DNA from: Fagopyrum homotropicum
Taxonomy: Eukaryota; Streptophyta; Magnoliopsida; Caryophyllales; Polygonaceae
Assembly (NCBI GenBank): GCA_033239125.1
Contig: BSWB01000001.1
Span: 55,767,501-55,831,500, forward strand
DNA length: 64,000 nucleotides
Reading direction: 5' to 3'
Positions 21,621-33,633 of this stretch are shown one piece after another (position 1 is the first letter of the stretch; the number at the start of each line of letters is the position of its first letter). The notes beneath the pieces are model-generated. The model worked only from the letters and a program-made list of their open reading frames with translations. It was not told the origin of the DNA and ran no database searches. A program made the translations under genes and the position numbers.

Positions 21621-22174
21621 CGGATAAGAAAATAAAAATAAAATTTTTATTTTAAACTAATTTTTTTATTTTTTTAATTACAATAAAAATATAAATTTTA
21701 GTGATTTTCGAATTACATTTAAAATATAGAAAATAAATTTAAAACTAATTCAAAAATAAATAAAAAAATTTACTATATTTTATCAAAGTAAGGGTACACA
21801 ATTAGTTTTAAAACTTATGACCACATTAAATTTAAAACTTATTAATTTTATAAACTACTAAGTAATGAGGTAGAAATATTTTTTATGTTTCCAATTTATT
21901 TTTAATTTTAAAAGTCTAGAAAAAATTTCTTAAAAGTTAAAACTGATTATGTCCCCTTATTTATAATAAAAATATAGTAAAGTTTTCATTTATTTTTGCA
22001 TTAGCTTTAAATTTAACTATCTATAGTTTATTTTAATTTTTTAAAAATATTTTAAAATTAATTTTTTTTAAAGTTAGGTTTAAATTACTTTTTTAGATTT
22101 TTTAAGTTATAAAAAACTATACATTACTTAGTATTTTATAAAGTTAATATTTAATGGGTTTATAATTAATTTTA
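21621..22174. other. AT-rich intergenic DNA
   Basis: Very AT-rich, with long A and T runs. Nothing recognisable. Confidence 0.5.
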
Positions 22175-23572
22175 GGGAAATTGGTTAGTACCCCTGTGGT
22201 ATGGGGTATTCCGGTTTTTGCCCAACAGTTTTTCACAGTTTGTTGGTACCCTCAAACTTTCTTCTTTTTCAGATTTTTCCCTTACTGTCAAAAACATAAA
22301 CCGATGTTAAAAATACGTTAGTTTACAATACATTAAAAAAAAGTAAAAGAAGAAAATAAACTAAAAGTCAAACAAAGAAATTAAATAAAAACACATTTAC
22401 ACATTTGCATCCCTCTCGAAGAACACAACCTCTCTCAAAAAACATTCGTGAACCAAATCGATCTCGTTTTAAAATTAGCCTCTCCATTCGATTGAAATAT
22501 GTTACTTTTGAGTCTTTTATAGTTTTTTTTCTTTCATTTAGACATTTTTGCTAGTGTTCTTGTCTGAATTTATCCAATTACCTAATCACATTCTCAACGC
22601 ATTGTATGAACACCATAAAAATTTCAGATATGAGAAAACCCATAAATGATAGCAAGTGTAAAACACATCTCCTCCTATTTCCCTCCTTTCTCTCATCTTC
22701 TTCTCCAACACACCTAAGCCACCCGCCATAGTCTAATCTACCTTCACAAGAACACCGTAAAACCCATCTTCCCGAAACGAAGCACCTGTTTCAACCTTAA
22801 TTCGCCATTTCCTCATAAGGGTACTCTGCAAATCCACATTTCCTCATAAGGTTACAAGGTCTTGTATAAAGCTTCAAATGAAAGAAAACAATTGGGGCTA
22901 CAAGTTGAAACCTAGTTACGACTTACGAGCATACATGAACCTTCACGCCAATCCAATCAATCTTATAGTCATTGTCAATAGTCCTCTAATCCCCCACTTA
23001 ATACCTAACAACAAAAAAGAACAAAAAGAAATTCAGAAATACAAAAACCGAAAATCTAACACTTAACAACAATAACGGAGATGCCGGTAATGGTGGTGAA
23101 ACGGAGTTAATCGAGGGTGTTGACGTTACAAACGACCATAGTGAAACGCGGATTCCGATCGATTATAAGGTACACTGGCTTCGCCGACACTCTGATATTA
23201 GTGTTCATCTTCAAAATTTTCTTTACTCTCAACTGCTAAAGTTGACTATTGGTTTTAAGCATTCGAGCATAAACTTGAAAAAAGTAGAAGAGAAAGGTTA
23301 ATCTAAATTGCATTTTTACCAAGGAATGGAGGAGAATTGAACATTCATCTATTTGGATGGAAGAAAACATAGGGCCAGAGATAAAAGATTGAAAATAATT
23401 TTACCTTTCTTTATTTTTTTTACGGTAAACTAACGGAACAGGGTTAGAAGGTGGGACGGAATTGGGAAAATTTCGAAAAACTCAAAACTAAAAGGCATAA
23501 ACCGAACTTAAAAAAATTGTTGGACAAAATCGAAAATACCCCATACTACAGGGGTACCAACCGAAATTTCCC
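22175..23572. mobile_element. Non-autonomous Mutator-like element (MULE), 1.4 kb
   Basis: Long terminal inverted repeats. The left end, GGGAAATTGGTTAGTACCCC, is followed by TGTGGTATGGGGTATT. The right end, reverse complemented, starts GGGAAATTTCGGTTGGTACC and continues CCTGTAGTATGGGGTATT. Similarity goes on for about 100 bp through CCAACA-TTTTT. The flanking 9-mers TTAATTTTA (22166-22174) and TTAGTTTAA (23573-23581) agree at 7 of 9 places, as expected for an old MULE duplication. The interior has no transposase. Around 22870-23060 there is gene-like sequence that might be captured, but I do not recognise it. Confidence 0.7.
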
Positions 23573-23874
23573 TTAGTTTAACTTATTATTAAAAAATATT
23601 TAATTTATAATTAAATTTATAATAAAATATGTTGAAAAAGTATATTAGGGAAAATCAAATCAAATGATGAGGTACTAAAAAAAACTTAAAAATTTATACA
23701 TCTTATGAGAAAAAGTCTAAAGTCGAAGGACATAAAAAAATATTTTTTTTCATATGAAGACGAGTTATTTTTTGGTGTACCATATGTCCCACCACATTAC
23801 TTCAACAAGAACTAACCACTCACTTTCAAATCTTGAAGAAAATGTTTAATTTATCTTCTTTTTTAGGTTAGTAT
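23573..23874. other. AT-rich intergenic DNA
   Basis: No element ends, ORFs or RNA genes recognised. Confidence 0.4.
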
Positions 23875-24791
23875 TCTAACACCCCAAATTATAGGAACTC
23901 GGGAAACTTAGGGTTAGGACCTCACAATGGGTCCTGACCCTTAGCTTGACAACAATTTTACCGGATCTTGCTACAAGACACAAATAAATTAAAACTCCAA
24001 AATAGATAAAATACCAAAAGGGTTAACATGAGTTAAAAGCAAAAGACTCTCAGCCGAATTCTATAACAATAACTGAAAAACAACGGGAAATATAAAATTC
24101 ATATCCCATCCTATAATGTACGGGACCCCCAGCTGCCCACTCCGACCGAATTATTTGACAACATCTCTAACCTGCAAGGCATCTACACAACGGATAAACC
24201 GTTAGCTAATATTCTATGAATCAGAATAACTATAACAACACAAACACACGTCAAAAAGTAAAACACATAAACATGCTCTCACACAAAACCGGTTATTATC
24301 TTTCATTACGTTAGACATATATCTAGTTCAACTTCTTTTGTGACACGAGAATCTCCCAAAACTCACCTCTGTCCCCTTATGCAACATGATTGGATCCGAT
24401 GCATCTCACCATTTACCTGCCTAGACTAGTCGCAGAGAACCTCCCAGTCTCCTGTAGAACTGGACAAGTTGTCACCATCCGATTATCATACACTTGGGTC
24501 AATTACAAACTAAAGGTCGGCCTAGCATGTTTTTATCATTTAAATTCTAGCACACACCACTATCATAACTATGCTAACACATAAATGGTAGTTAAGTAAG
24601 TTCAAAGGACTTACCTGAATCAAAGGTAACCTCATCTCAACTATCACACCCGGCTTCCCGCAGGAACGTTCTCTATTCCTAATTAATGAAGGCACACCAT
24701 CAATCACTAAACAACATGCTAAAAGTTCTTAACTTCTAGTCTCAATGATCCTTTCAAGATCATATACTCAAGTCAAGCAGAACTCATAACC
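23875..24791 (-). repeat. Partial Tekay/Del-like LTR, cut by a Copia insertion
   Basis: Begins (T)CTAACACCCCAAATTA-AGGAACTCGGG, matching the end of the complete LTR at 55038 (TGTAACACCCCAAATTCGCG). Further matches follow in the same order: GGATCTCACAGTGGATCCTGACC-like, the TAATGTACG segment, CAAGGCATCTA, CCGTTAGCTAA and GACTTACCT. The terminal TG is mutated. It stops where the Copia LTR begins at 24792, and I do not find its remainder. Confidence 0.65.
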
Positions 24792-25879
24792 TGTAATCCA
24801 AAACATACTCAAGGACATATGGAAGAGATAAGGATATATATCTAGCAAGTCCTTAATTCGGAACCTAAACTTAAGGAACCAACTTGTGAATGTAAATCTA
24901 ACAAATCTAAATTCCTTAGTCGTAGATCCGACTAAAGAAACACACATAACGCACACAAGCAATTTGATAACGCAGTTCGGTAGTATATAAAATACTCCTA
25001 CTCTGCGAGACCTCAAGAGGGGAGATCCGATCCCAGGTTTCACTAGGTATCCAAGAACACAGATTACATACACTGGACACGAGATATACTAGCACCTTTC
25101 TACGATCTAGCAAAGAGAACAACAAAGACAGAACTCAAGAGATACAAAGAAGCAATGGTGAAGAAAAGCCCCCTCAAAGGCACCTTGACGAAGATCTGAG
25201 ATCGATCTTTGTCTATTCTGCAAACCAACGAAGCAGAGTCGAGAGATAACAGATCTCTCTCTTTCTTCTACGGATCCTTCTCACTTCAGAGCGAGATTTG
25301 GACGATCCATTCTTCTTCTTCTCTTTTCTCTCTCGCTTTCTCTCTTTCTTTTGGCGAAGGAACGAACTCACAAGCTGCCGCCTCCTCTCTTAGGGTTTTG
25401 GAGAGTTGTCTCAGAAAGCTTAAGTACCAAGCTTAACAAAGGTCAAACGCATCGTTTAATGACACGCCCTTATCAAACCCTCAAGCCCAGATCATCAAAA
25501 AACTCGTAAGCAGGTCTTTCTCTCTTGGATCAAAGGAGATGGGCTCACTGCATTGGACTATCCAGCCCAAGTCTTCAACTTCAGCCGGACAAGTATACCA
25601 ATACACAACAATACACTATCAATATATATTACAACCAAGCATCTCCTAATTCATATAATAGCCTACACATATATATATGAATATTGTCACCATATCAATC
25701 ACCAAGCTACCTCACTTAAATTAAGTGGCAACATTGGATCATGATAGGCATCAATATCACACACATAGCAAGCTATAATATGAGTCTTATAACTCTCTAC
25801 TTAGACCATAGAATAAGGTGCTAGTTTAATCTCTAAGTCCTAATGCTATAATATGTTATAAGAATCAATTAACATAACA
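24792..25879 (-). repeat. Copia 3' LTR (about 1.09 kb)
   Basis: The minus-strand start TGTTATGTTAATTG at 25879 directly follows the polypurine tract. The proposed other end, TTTGGATTACA at 24792, pairs with it (TGTTAT versus TGTAAT). The right end is well fixed. The left end is the best TG found near the break in Tekay similarity. Confidence 0.6.
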
Positions 25880-25984
25880 AATGCCCTCCTGATTCTTGTA
25901 TCATTTCAATCTGGTTCTGTTCCCCAATAGTGTGCCCGAGACCATCCTTCCTGTCCGTCATCAGTCCATGACCTGCACAAACAC

Positions 25985-28458
25985 TCAAGGAGCATCAAAG
26001 ATCTGTAGAAAACTTCTACAGAAGGCAAATTTATCAGCAGTCACAATTTTTGTTCCAAAGTCAGCTGGATTCATATCACCCTTAATTTTCTTAACTAAGA
26101 AGTGTTTCTTTTTAACCCTATCTCGAATGAAATGATTTCTAACATCAATATGTTTAGATCTTTCATGATAAATAGGATCTTTACACAAATACAAAGCACT
26201 TTGACTATCCATATGAATTACAAGAATACATGGTTTATGAGATATTTCACTAACAAGACCCTTAAGCTAGATAGCTTCTTTAGAAGCTTCAACAGCAGCA
26301 ATATATTCAGCTTCAGTAGAAGATAAAGTAACCACAGATTGTTGTTGAGATTTCCATGAAACACAATTACCAGTCCAAGTGTAAAAATATGCAGTAGTAG
26401 ATTTTCTATTATCCTTATTACTAGCATAATCAGAATCTACATAACCAAACACTTCACCAATATTATCATGCTCAGAAAACATCAAACACAGGTCTTTAGT
26501 TCCACTGATATATCTAAGTATATATTTCATAGTAGTCCAATGTACTTCACCAGGATTAGACATGTATCTACTCAACACACTTATACCAAAAGCAAGATCA
26601 GGTCTAGTGCATAACATAGCATACATGATGGAACCAACAGCCACATCATAGGGAATTTTTGCCATTTTTTCAATTTCAGCTTGATTACTAGGACAGTGTT
26701 GCTTAGTTAAGTCCAGGTGCCCTCCTAAGGGTATAGAAGTGGATTTAGCATTTTTCATATTGAATTTTTTTAAAACTTTTTCAATATAATCAACTTGAGA
26801 TAACCACATCTTTTTATACTTTCTATCCCTTATGATTTTAACACCTAATATTTTCTGTGCTGGACCCATATCTTTCATGTCAAAATTTGATTTTAAATCT
26901 CTCTTTGCGCCAGATATTAACAAAGCAGACTTACTAATAAGCAGTATGTCATCAACATATAATAGCACAAACAAGGGATTCATGGAAGATATGCCTTTAA
27001 AATACAAACAGTAATCATAATTGCTTCTTAAAAATCGTAAGTTTTTCATGCATTCATCAAACTTAAGATTCCATTGTCTAGGTGACTGTTTTAAGCCATA
27101 GATGGATTTTTTAAGTAAGCAAACATGACCGGATTTAGATTTATCTACAAAACCATCAAGTTGTTTCATATAGATAGTTTCATCCAGATTACCATGTAAA
27201 AAAGCAGTTTTTACATCCATTTGTTCTATGTCCCAATCATGCACAGTAGCAAAAGCAAGCAACAACCTCATGGTTTTATATTTGACAATAGGAGCAAATA
27301 TATCAGTGTAATCAATTCCCTCTCTTTGGGTAAAACCCTTAGCAACTAACCTAGCTTTGTATCTAGGTGGTTCACTTAGTTTAGTAGCTTCCTTTAGTTT
27401 ATAAATCCATTTACAAGGCACAAGTTTAGCATTTTCAGGTCTAGCTATTAACACCCAAGTTTTGTTAACAATCATGGAATCTATTTCATCTTGCATGGCT
27501 AGTTTCTAATTTTTCGATTGAGAACAGTTCATAGCTTGCCTATATGTGTCAGGAGTATATGGATTATCAACAACATCACCAGTCAAGAAAGCATACTCAA
27601 CCATATTAAAATCATTTGTAAACAGAACATATTCAGAATCATTGTATCTCCTATTAGGTATTCTAACCCTAGGATTTCTATCTCTTGTCAACTGATAGTT
27701 ATGATCATCATTGTCATGCAAATAATCATCTTGATCATGCATAGAATCACCAATATCATGCAATGAATCATTATTATTATGCAATGCATTATCAGAGTGA
27801 GATGAAGGAGCAGTAGAGATATCACCTATATTTTCTACCCCCCTTGATTCTGACCTATGGTTCTCACTGCCTATAGCAGTGTTTTCATTAACATTTTCGT
27901 CATTATTAGGAAGATTATCAACATCATAGTTCTCTTCACTAGTACTAGGTGTTTGATAATATCCTATGTCAAACTCTTCATCTATGATTTGATTTTCTCT
28001 ATTATGGTCATTAGTGTAGAAGTGAAAATTCCTAGCTGATTCAGTATCATTTTCAGTGCTACTGGTATTATCAACAGTGTTGGTATTTCTAGTTTTAAAA
28101 TAGAATTCTCTTTCATTAAAAGTCACATTTCTAGATGTTATTACTTTATAGTCATGTGGTTGTATGAGTAAAAGTTTATAGCCTTTAACACCTTCAGGAT
28201 AGCCTAACATTACACACTTTTGTACTGTTGGATGCAACGTCCCTTGTGTTATATGAGAATATGCAGTACACCCAAAGGGCCTTAAGTGGGTAATACTAGA
28301 CTTCCTTCCAGTCCACAACTCTTGGGGTGTCCTAAAGTCTATTACAGAGGAGGGAGACCTATTAATGAGGTAAGCTGGTGTAGTTACAGCTTCACCCCAT
28401 AGACTATGTTTCATACCAGCACTTATAAGCATACATCTAGCCTTTTCTAAGTCAATTA
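25985..28458 (-). pseudogene. pol: Copia pol: integrase tail, reverse transcriptase, RNase H
   Basis: A single frame throughout, interrupted by TAG codons at 27506-27508 (before the RT domain) and 26267-26269 (in RNase H), with no frameshift. The integrase C-terminal part includes ELWTGRKSSITHLRPFGCTAY. RT has WIYKLKEA, ARLVAKGFTQREGIDY, the catalytic MDVKTAFLHG and YVDDILL, and YGLKQSPRQW. RNase H has YVDSDYASNKDNRKSTTAY, LSSTEAEYIAA and MDSQSALYL, ending in NPADFGTK. A long acidic Asn/Asp-rich insert (NNDSLHDIGDSMHDQDD and similar) separates integrase from RT. Two nonsense changes on an otherwise clean frame suggest fairly recent death. Confidence 0.85.
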
Positions 28459-28732
28459 AGTGGTTCCGAAAGAAGTCTCAAGGCTCATAACCGGAACGAA
28501 AATTACGAATATTACAATATAAATTTTCTAAAATTACTTTGTTTATTATATCGTTGTTGAGGATAAACGGACATTTAAAAATAGGTATGTTGCGTTTTCA
28601 AATTGGTATCGACTGAGGCCGGACACTACGACCCTTAGTCCGCAAATGATGATCATTATGTCCATTAATTTATTATGTTATTTATATTTACAGTAGGACC
28701 ACCCACAACCTTGTCTTCAATGTAAATTACCC
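28459..28732. other. Region upstream of the host gene
   Basis: Runs from the break in the Copia element to the TATA box of the gene at 28823. No repeat is recognised. It should contain the gene's proximal promoter. Confidence 0.4.
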
Positions 28733-28739
28733 TATAAAA
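28733..28739 (+). promoter_or_regulatory. TATA box of the host gene
   Basis: TATAAAA in CCCTATAAAAAGAGAAG, 90 bp before the ATG at 28823, leaving a short 5' UTR of about 55-60 bases. Position and context are what a plant Pol II core promoter should look like. Confidence 0.6.
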
Positions 28740-28822
28740 AGAGAAGACCAATATGGGGAGTCCTTCCATTTTTTTAAAGCAAAACTCCACACTATTATGT
28801 GCATTCTTATAGATAATTGGCA

Positions 28823-29365
28823 ATGAGCAGGTCCTCCTCCGCCACAGCTGCCACCGCGGCACCACCGCATCCAAATCCGCAGCTCCTCTTCTCCACCGCC
28901 CCAAGGCGGCGAGGGAGCAACAACCCCACTTATTCCACTTCCTCCACAACTCCGGCCCACACATCCCGGCGTTCCACCGGCGTGAAGCAGCTAGGCATAC
29001 CCTTCTCATGGGAAGATCTGCCCGGAATCCCCAAAAATCAAGGCCAAATCCTCCTCAAGACTAAGCCGAGCAGTAACAGCCACTTGCCCCTGCCCCCAGC
29101 GGGGCCGAAAGTCGATGGACGGAGAAACGCAGGAAGATCCGGCGGCAAGCGGGACCCATTCGTGGCGGCACTTCTTCAATGTTCGAGCGACGGCGGCGGG
29201 GACTCAAAAAGAGTAGGGAGAAGCGTGAGTGAGAGATTCTGGATGGCGCCGATGAGCATTCAACAGTTGTCTTGCAAGAGGACATGTGGTGTCTCAGAGT
29301 CCCTTGTTTTCCTTCCCCGGCCGAGGAGGATCTCCTACGACTTGCTCAGCAAGGCCTCCGGCTGA
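28823..29365 (+). CDS. Small Ser/Pro-rich plant protein with WEDLPGIPK motif (DUF688-like)
   Basis: The only intact host-type gene in the window: 180 codons in one exon, ATG at 28823 to TGA ending 29365. An upstream TTG is not a credible start. The N-terminus is low-complexity (SRSSSATAATAAPPHPNPQ). Residues 59-71 read IPFSWEDLPGIPK, close to the [IV]PF-WE--PG-PK signature of DUF688-type plant proteins of unknown function. The rest is basic and Ser/Pro/Gly-rich, with VAALLQCSSD in the middle and LPRPRRISYDLLSK at the end. No signal peptide, membrane segment or enzyme motif is seen. GC content is well above the surroundings, as for a real exon. A TATA box and short leader precede it. The function is unknown. 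The family call is tentative. Confidence 0.7.
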   Translation: MSRSSSATAATAAPPHPNPQLLFSTAPRRRGSNNPTYSTSSTTPAHTSRRSTGVKQLGIPFSWEDLPGIPKNQGQILLKTKPSSNSHLPLPPAGPKVDGRRNAGRSGGKRDPFVAALLQCSSDGGGDSKRVGRSVSERFWMAPMSIQQLSCKRTCGVSESLVFLPRPRRISYDLLSKASG

Positions 29366-30238
29366 GTTCAGATCGGCATCGCGCATTTATATTCATAGAT
29401 ACGTCTTCTTTGTCTTTGCTACGGTGGTCAACTCATATTTGCTGGAAATAAACAATATCATTGGACTGTGACACCGTGTTATTAACGTATAACTTAAAAA
29501 CTCGTTATGCTATGGGTTTTCGTAACTATGACGACTGTAATATACTGTGTACATTATTTATTTTCAATATTATAACTTGTGGGTTTAATTATCTCCGGCC
29601 ACTTGGAATATTCGGTCAGATCGTACAAACTTTATCACTAGGATTTAGTTTCTCAGAAGGGGCACGTTAAGGTTCTGTAGTTTAGTTTCATCCAGTTTTA
29701 AATAACTTAATTATTTTATTTTAATCATAATGTAAGTTAAATATAATATAAAGTAAAAAATTAATTTTAAGAAAAATATAATTTGGTGTACGCGATACTT
29801 AAATTTTATTACTTAGTATAAAAATGTGTTCATGCATTAATCATCAAACAAATTTTATTTGACAAAAAAGTTGTATCCAATTATACAAAGTTATTAAATT
29901 TATTTTAAAGTTATATAGTTTTTCTACAAAAATTGTTAGGTGTGACTTTCAAAACAATAGACAAAAAATAAATTACATATGAAAATATAGAAGATACCTT
30001 TCTACCTTAGTATTTAGTATTGTACTTGTACATGGCCAGCTAATGCATTAAAATATAAAGTGATCAGATTCAATAATAGGTTTTGAAGGAAAACTCACAA
30101 AAAATACATCCATTTTAAAATTTTGTGATTATATTAAATGGTTTTTTATTGTAATCTACTTGTAAATTAATTAGTATATAAATTTGTGGGTGAATGGAAA
30201 TATATAAAAATAGGTTCATTTTACTATTTTAGTATCAA
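29366..30238. other. 3' flank of host gene and AT-rich intergenic DNA
   Basis: The probable 3' UTR comes first (GGAAATAAACAATATC at about 29441 has an AATAAA-like signal). Low-complexity AT-rich DNA then runs up to the Helitron end. No other gene is seen. Confidence 0.45.
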
Positions 30239-30266
30239 CTAGTTTAGCGCCCGTGCCGTGCACGGG
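30239..30266 (-). other. Helitron 3' terminal hairpin and CTAG end
   Basis: A 7-bp GC-rich perfect stem with a 3-base loop, then CGCTAAA, then CTAG|T. This is the expected termination signal for rolling-circle transposition. Confidence 0.8.
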
Positions 30267-30695
30267 TATTTGAAAATATATTTCTTACAGTTTTTTTTTG
30301 TATGAGTAATTTTTTATAGATTTATTTTCTTATTATATTTTGTTGATTTGATTACGAATGTTTATGTGAAATAGTATACGCATATAAGAAAAATAATAAC
30401 AACATAGTTGTTGACCCAGTTCGGGGCATATCAAGCCAGGAGTGTCCACTATCTCTATATTATAAAAATCACAATATTAATAATGTCAAAAAACAATTAA
30501 AATTGTGTACATTTAATATAATAGAAATCACGATGATAACCTTTGACGTGAAACCTCGAGCACATGCGCGATAGTCCGATCCTGAAAAAGAGAAGAAGAT
30601 AAACTTTATATAAGTGTAAGCTCAAGGACGGGTTATGATCGCTTGATATTATTGATTGAAAACGAAATAAAATGAAGAAGAAATTCTAACGTACC

Positions 30696-32918
30696 TTAAA
30701 TTATGTTGCGAAAAACTTCGTCGAATACAACATTAGTTGTAGTATCTTGAACCTTGCCCTTAGGGTCACATATCATAATCCTTAATTCATCCCTGCTCGT
30801 CACTCTTGAGATAGGGACATATAATTGGCCGTGACTGAAGACCGGTCTAGGAAAATATATTCCAACCTGTGCAAGGGACTGACCTTGACTTTTATTTATA
30901 GTCATAGCAAAACATACCATAACTGGGAACTGTCTCCTTCGAAATTTTACAGGAATTTTCAAGTCTGTGGGTGTAAGAACTGTTCGCGGAATGAAGACCT
31001 TATGACCTATATTGTTCCTAGATATATTATTTTTGCCTCGATGATTTGTTTTCCAAGTCTCCTAACTATCAGTCTGGTTCCATTACACGACCCTGCAAAC
31101 TGATCAATGTTTCTCATCAACATAATTGGAATTCCAACTTTCAGTCTCAAGACATGGTTCGGAAACCCAGAACACTTGATGCAGTTCAAGAACTCGCTCG
31201 AGTGGAAACCATCATCAAGAGAACCTTCGCTTGGACATATACTATCCGAACTCAAGTACTCCGTCACGTTTCAAGGTATCAGTGATAGAATATAGTCATT
31301 AACCTTCTCAACAATCTCATTGGTAGGGGCGAGAATAACTCTTTCTTGAAAGTAGATCGGTGGATCCTGAATATTGTAACTCAAAGGATATACATGGTCA
31401 ACAATAGTTGCAATCGGGTCACCTGTAGATGCAAGTAGGAGATCTTCGGGGATGGTAATCTGAGTTTCTCCATTAACACTTTCACCTTCCGTGCCATCTC
31501 CAATGCCCAATATCCAATCTGAAAACTCCTTAGCCTTTCGAGCTTCTAATTCAGTAACTCCACGTATAACCCTCATGTTTTGAGTTAATCTAAGCACCGT
31601 GCAGTGATCCCACAAATATGACGCATTGATTGCAGCAAAGACAATATCATGTCTACTTCCATGACTGACAACAAGCAATATTTGTCTAAAATCACCACAA
31701 AAAACGACAACCTTACCACCAAACGGGAGAAGTGAGCAGTCTGGATTATAAGATCGCATGACGTCCCTTAAACTTCTATCGAGCGCTTCAAAACAACATT
31801 TGTTAACCATGGATGCTTCATCCCATATTATCAGCTTTGTCTTTGACACTAACTCAGCCACATCCATACCTAAACATATAAGATTAAAACATTAATATAT
31901 TGTTCAGTGTAATATGAACAATATATTAAAAAAGAAGTTTTAATAATTGAATAATAAGGTTTATACCTGCACGAATGTTGCATGTTGAACTTTCGTCAAC
32001 ATTTATTGGGATGCCAAACCTCGAATGAGCGGTTCTACCGCCTGGAAGCAAGAGAGCTGCATTACCACTCGAAACAACTGTTAGAACGATCTCACCTTTA
32101 CTCCTCAAACCAGCCGAAAGGGATCTCCATATAAAAGTCTTTCTTGTTCCACCGTATCCATAAAGAAAAAACACCCCCCTTATCAGCGGACACAACACAC
32201 ATAATCTGATCATACACTCCCCTCTGCTCGTCGGTGAAACTGGAAACCAATCTGTCATGGTCCAAAGATAACTGGGATCGATCATAGTTTAGTTCATCTT
32301 GAATTAGTCTATTATGTTGCTCCATAATCAAGGCTTCGTCACGATAAGGCATAGACTTATTCGTATTCAAACTGCCACTGTTCCTCTGTAAAAGTTTCTC
32401 TATCTCAACCAAGGCGTAATTTTGTAGCACGACATCATCTAATTGCAAATCTACGTACAAATAAACCAAGTTAAACATGTTTACTTACCTAGTATAAAAT
32501 ATACTAAACAAATTGAAAAAATAATGCAAAACTCGAATTAAATTCATATACATGAAAGAAAGCATACCATTATTACGCAACACCCTTCTCTGTCGTGCAA
32601 GAATATCATCAGATAAGTACTTCCATACTTCGGCCCAAACCAGATGAGGCGACGACATGCTACATGAGAGATACAACATGACGAATAAATTCCGAAGATA
32701 ACCAACAGTTCCCCAAACACTTGCTTCTTTTATACTGTCAATGTATTCCCGACCGTCATCCAACAACCCCATAGCATAACATGCTTCCCTAAATGTGGCA
32801 TATAGTGTACCGTTGATTGTCCGAATTTCCTCGTAGCATGTAGGAACCTTAATATGATTCAGCAAAACCCTCAAGTAGTACCTCTCTCCAGACCTAGGTG
32901 CAACGTGGTATATGCTCC
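30696..32918 (-). pseudogene. Helitron Pif1-like helicase (C-terminal part of RepHel), decayed
   Basis: Minus-strand pieces in order: SIYHVAPRSGERYYLR (about 32915-32870); a Walker A region reading GYGGTRKT (about 32158-32135) where the family has GTGKT; the helicase motif TKLIIWDEASMV (about 31835-31800); and FGGKVVVFCGDFRQ. The C-terminus holds PIMLMRNID and FAMTINKSQGQSLAQVGIYFPRPVFSHGQLYVPISRVTS. Two introns fit the breaks. One is about 32573-32453 (GTATGC ... ACGTAG), the other about 31966-31869 (GTATAAAC ... TTTAG). Frameshifts near 32170 and 31000 and a stop at 31271 disable it. The enzyme would unwind DNA during Helitron replication. This copy is dead. Confidence 0.8.
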
Positions 32919-32946
32919 CTAGTGTATATCCCGCACCTTGTGCGGG
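32919..32946 (-). other. Second Helitron-type 3' terminal hairpin
   Basis: A 7-bp perfect stem, CCCGCAC/GTGCGGG (32930-32946), then about 7 bases and CTAG, on the same strand as the hairpin at 30250. It falls exactly where helicase similarity of the first Helitron ends. Confidence 0.6.
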
Positions 32947-33384
32947 TTTGTTAATAAAATAGCTTATCATATTACGTTTTTTTACTATATTATATGTTGT
33001 TAACTTTATTAGTTATATGTTATGAGCTCGTATAAATAACGCGTCAAGTGTTACATAGTAAATGAGACCACGTAACCCATGTGTTGATCATTAATAAGTT
33101 TTATACTAATAAATTTTTTTTAAAATCTAATTTATTATTTAATAAATAATAATTTAAAGAAAAAAAGAATAATCATATAATTTAAAAATACCATAATCTG
33201 ATACGAATTCAATTAGTAAAAAAAGATTAATTGGCTTAATTTGTGATTTAGTAAAAAAATTTAACCCGAGAAAAACCATAGGAACGCCACGTCAGCATTA
33301 GTTTCGTATGTTTTAGTAAAATATGCAGAATATAGATGTATATTTAGTATATTGATAAAATAAGAATTACGAATTTAATAGTTC

Positions 33385-33535
33385 AACGGTCCAGGAATCA
33401 GTAGGTTACAAGGACCCACAAATTAGTAGATCACAAGGACCCACAAGAGCACAACGACCCACAAATCATTAGGTCACAACGACCCAAAAATCATTAGGTC
33501 AAAACGACCAAAAAATTAGTAGGTCACAATGATTA
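33385..33535. repeat. Hairpin minisatellite, block 1
   Basis: About six imperfect 25-bp units of the type GACCCAC-AAATCA-GTAGGTC-ACAAC. The unit is a short inverted repeat with a 6-base loop. Confidence 0.75.
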
Positions 33536-33633
33536 CATACAAATACTAATCCGATATGATTAAGTATTATATTTGATTCTGACCAAAAGGTTCAAAAATG
33601 TATGAATTTTATAAGCCTCAAACACTCTACATC

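Larger units (their letters stand above)
24792..28458 (-). mobile_element. 5'-truncated Copia retrotransposon
   Basis: On the minus strand: the end of integrase, RT and RNase H, then a polypurine tract (AATCAGGAGGGCATT, about 25880-25894) and a 3' LTR. Sequence recognisable as coding begins abruptly at about 28458 within the integrase (LEKARCMLISAGM), so 5' LTR, gag, protease and most of integrase are missing. It is inserted in a Tekay-like LTR. Confidence 0.8.
30239..32918 (-). mobile_element. Helitron 3' portion with Pif1-type helicase
   Basis: The minus-strand 3' terminus has the canonical Helitron form. A hairpin CCCGTGC-ACG-GCACGGG (30250-30266) is followed after about 8 bases by CTAG (30239-30242) and a host T. 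Upstream lies the helicase part of a RepHel gene. No HUH/Rep domain is present in the window. At 32918/32919 the helicase sequence stops exactly where a second Helitron-like 3' end begins. Confidence 0.8.

Noticed and set aside
28665..29009. Antisense ORFs opposite the host gene
   Set aside because: Shadows of the GC-rich plus-strand ORF; TATA box and motif support the plus strand.
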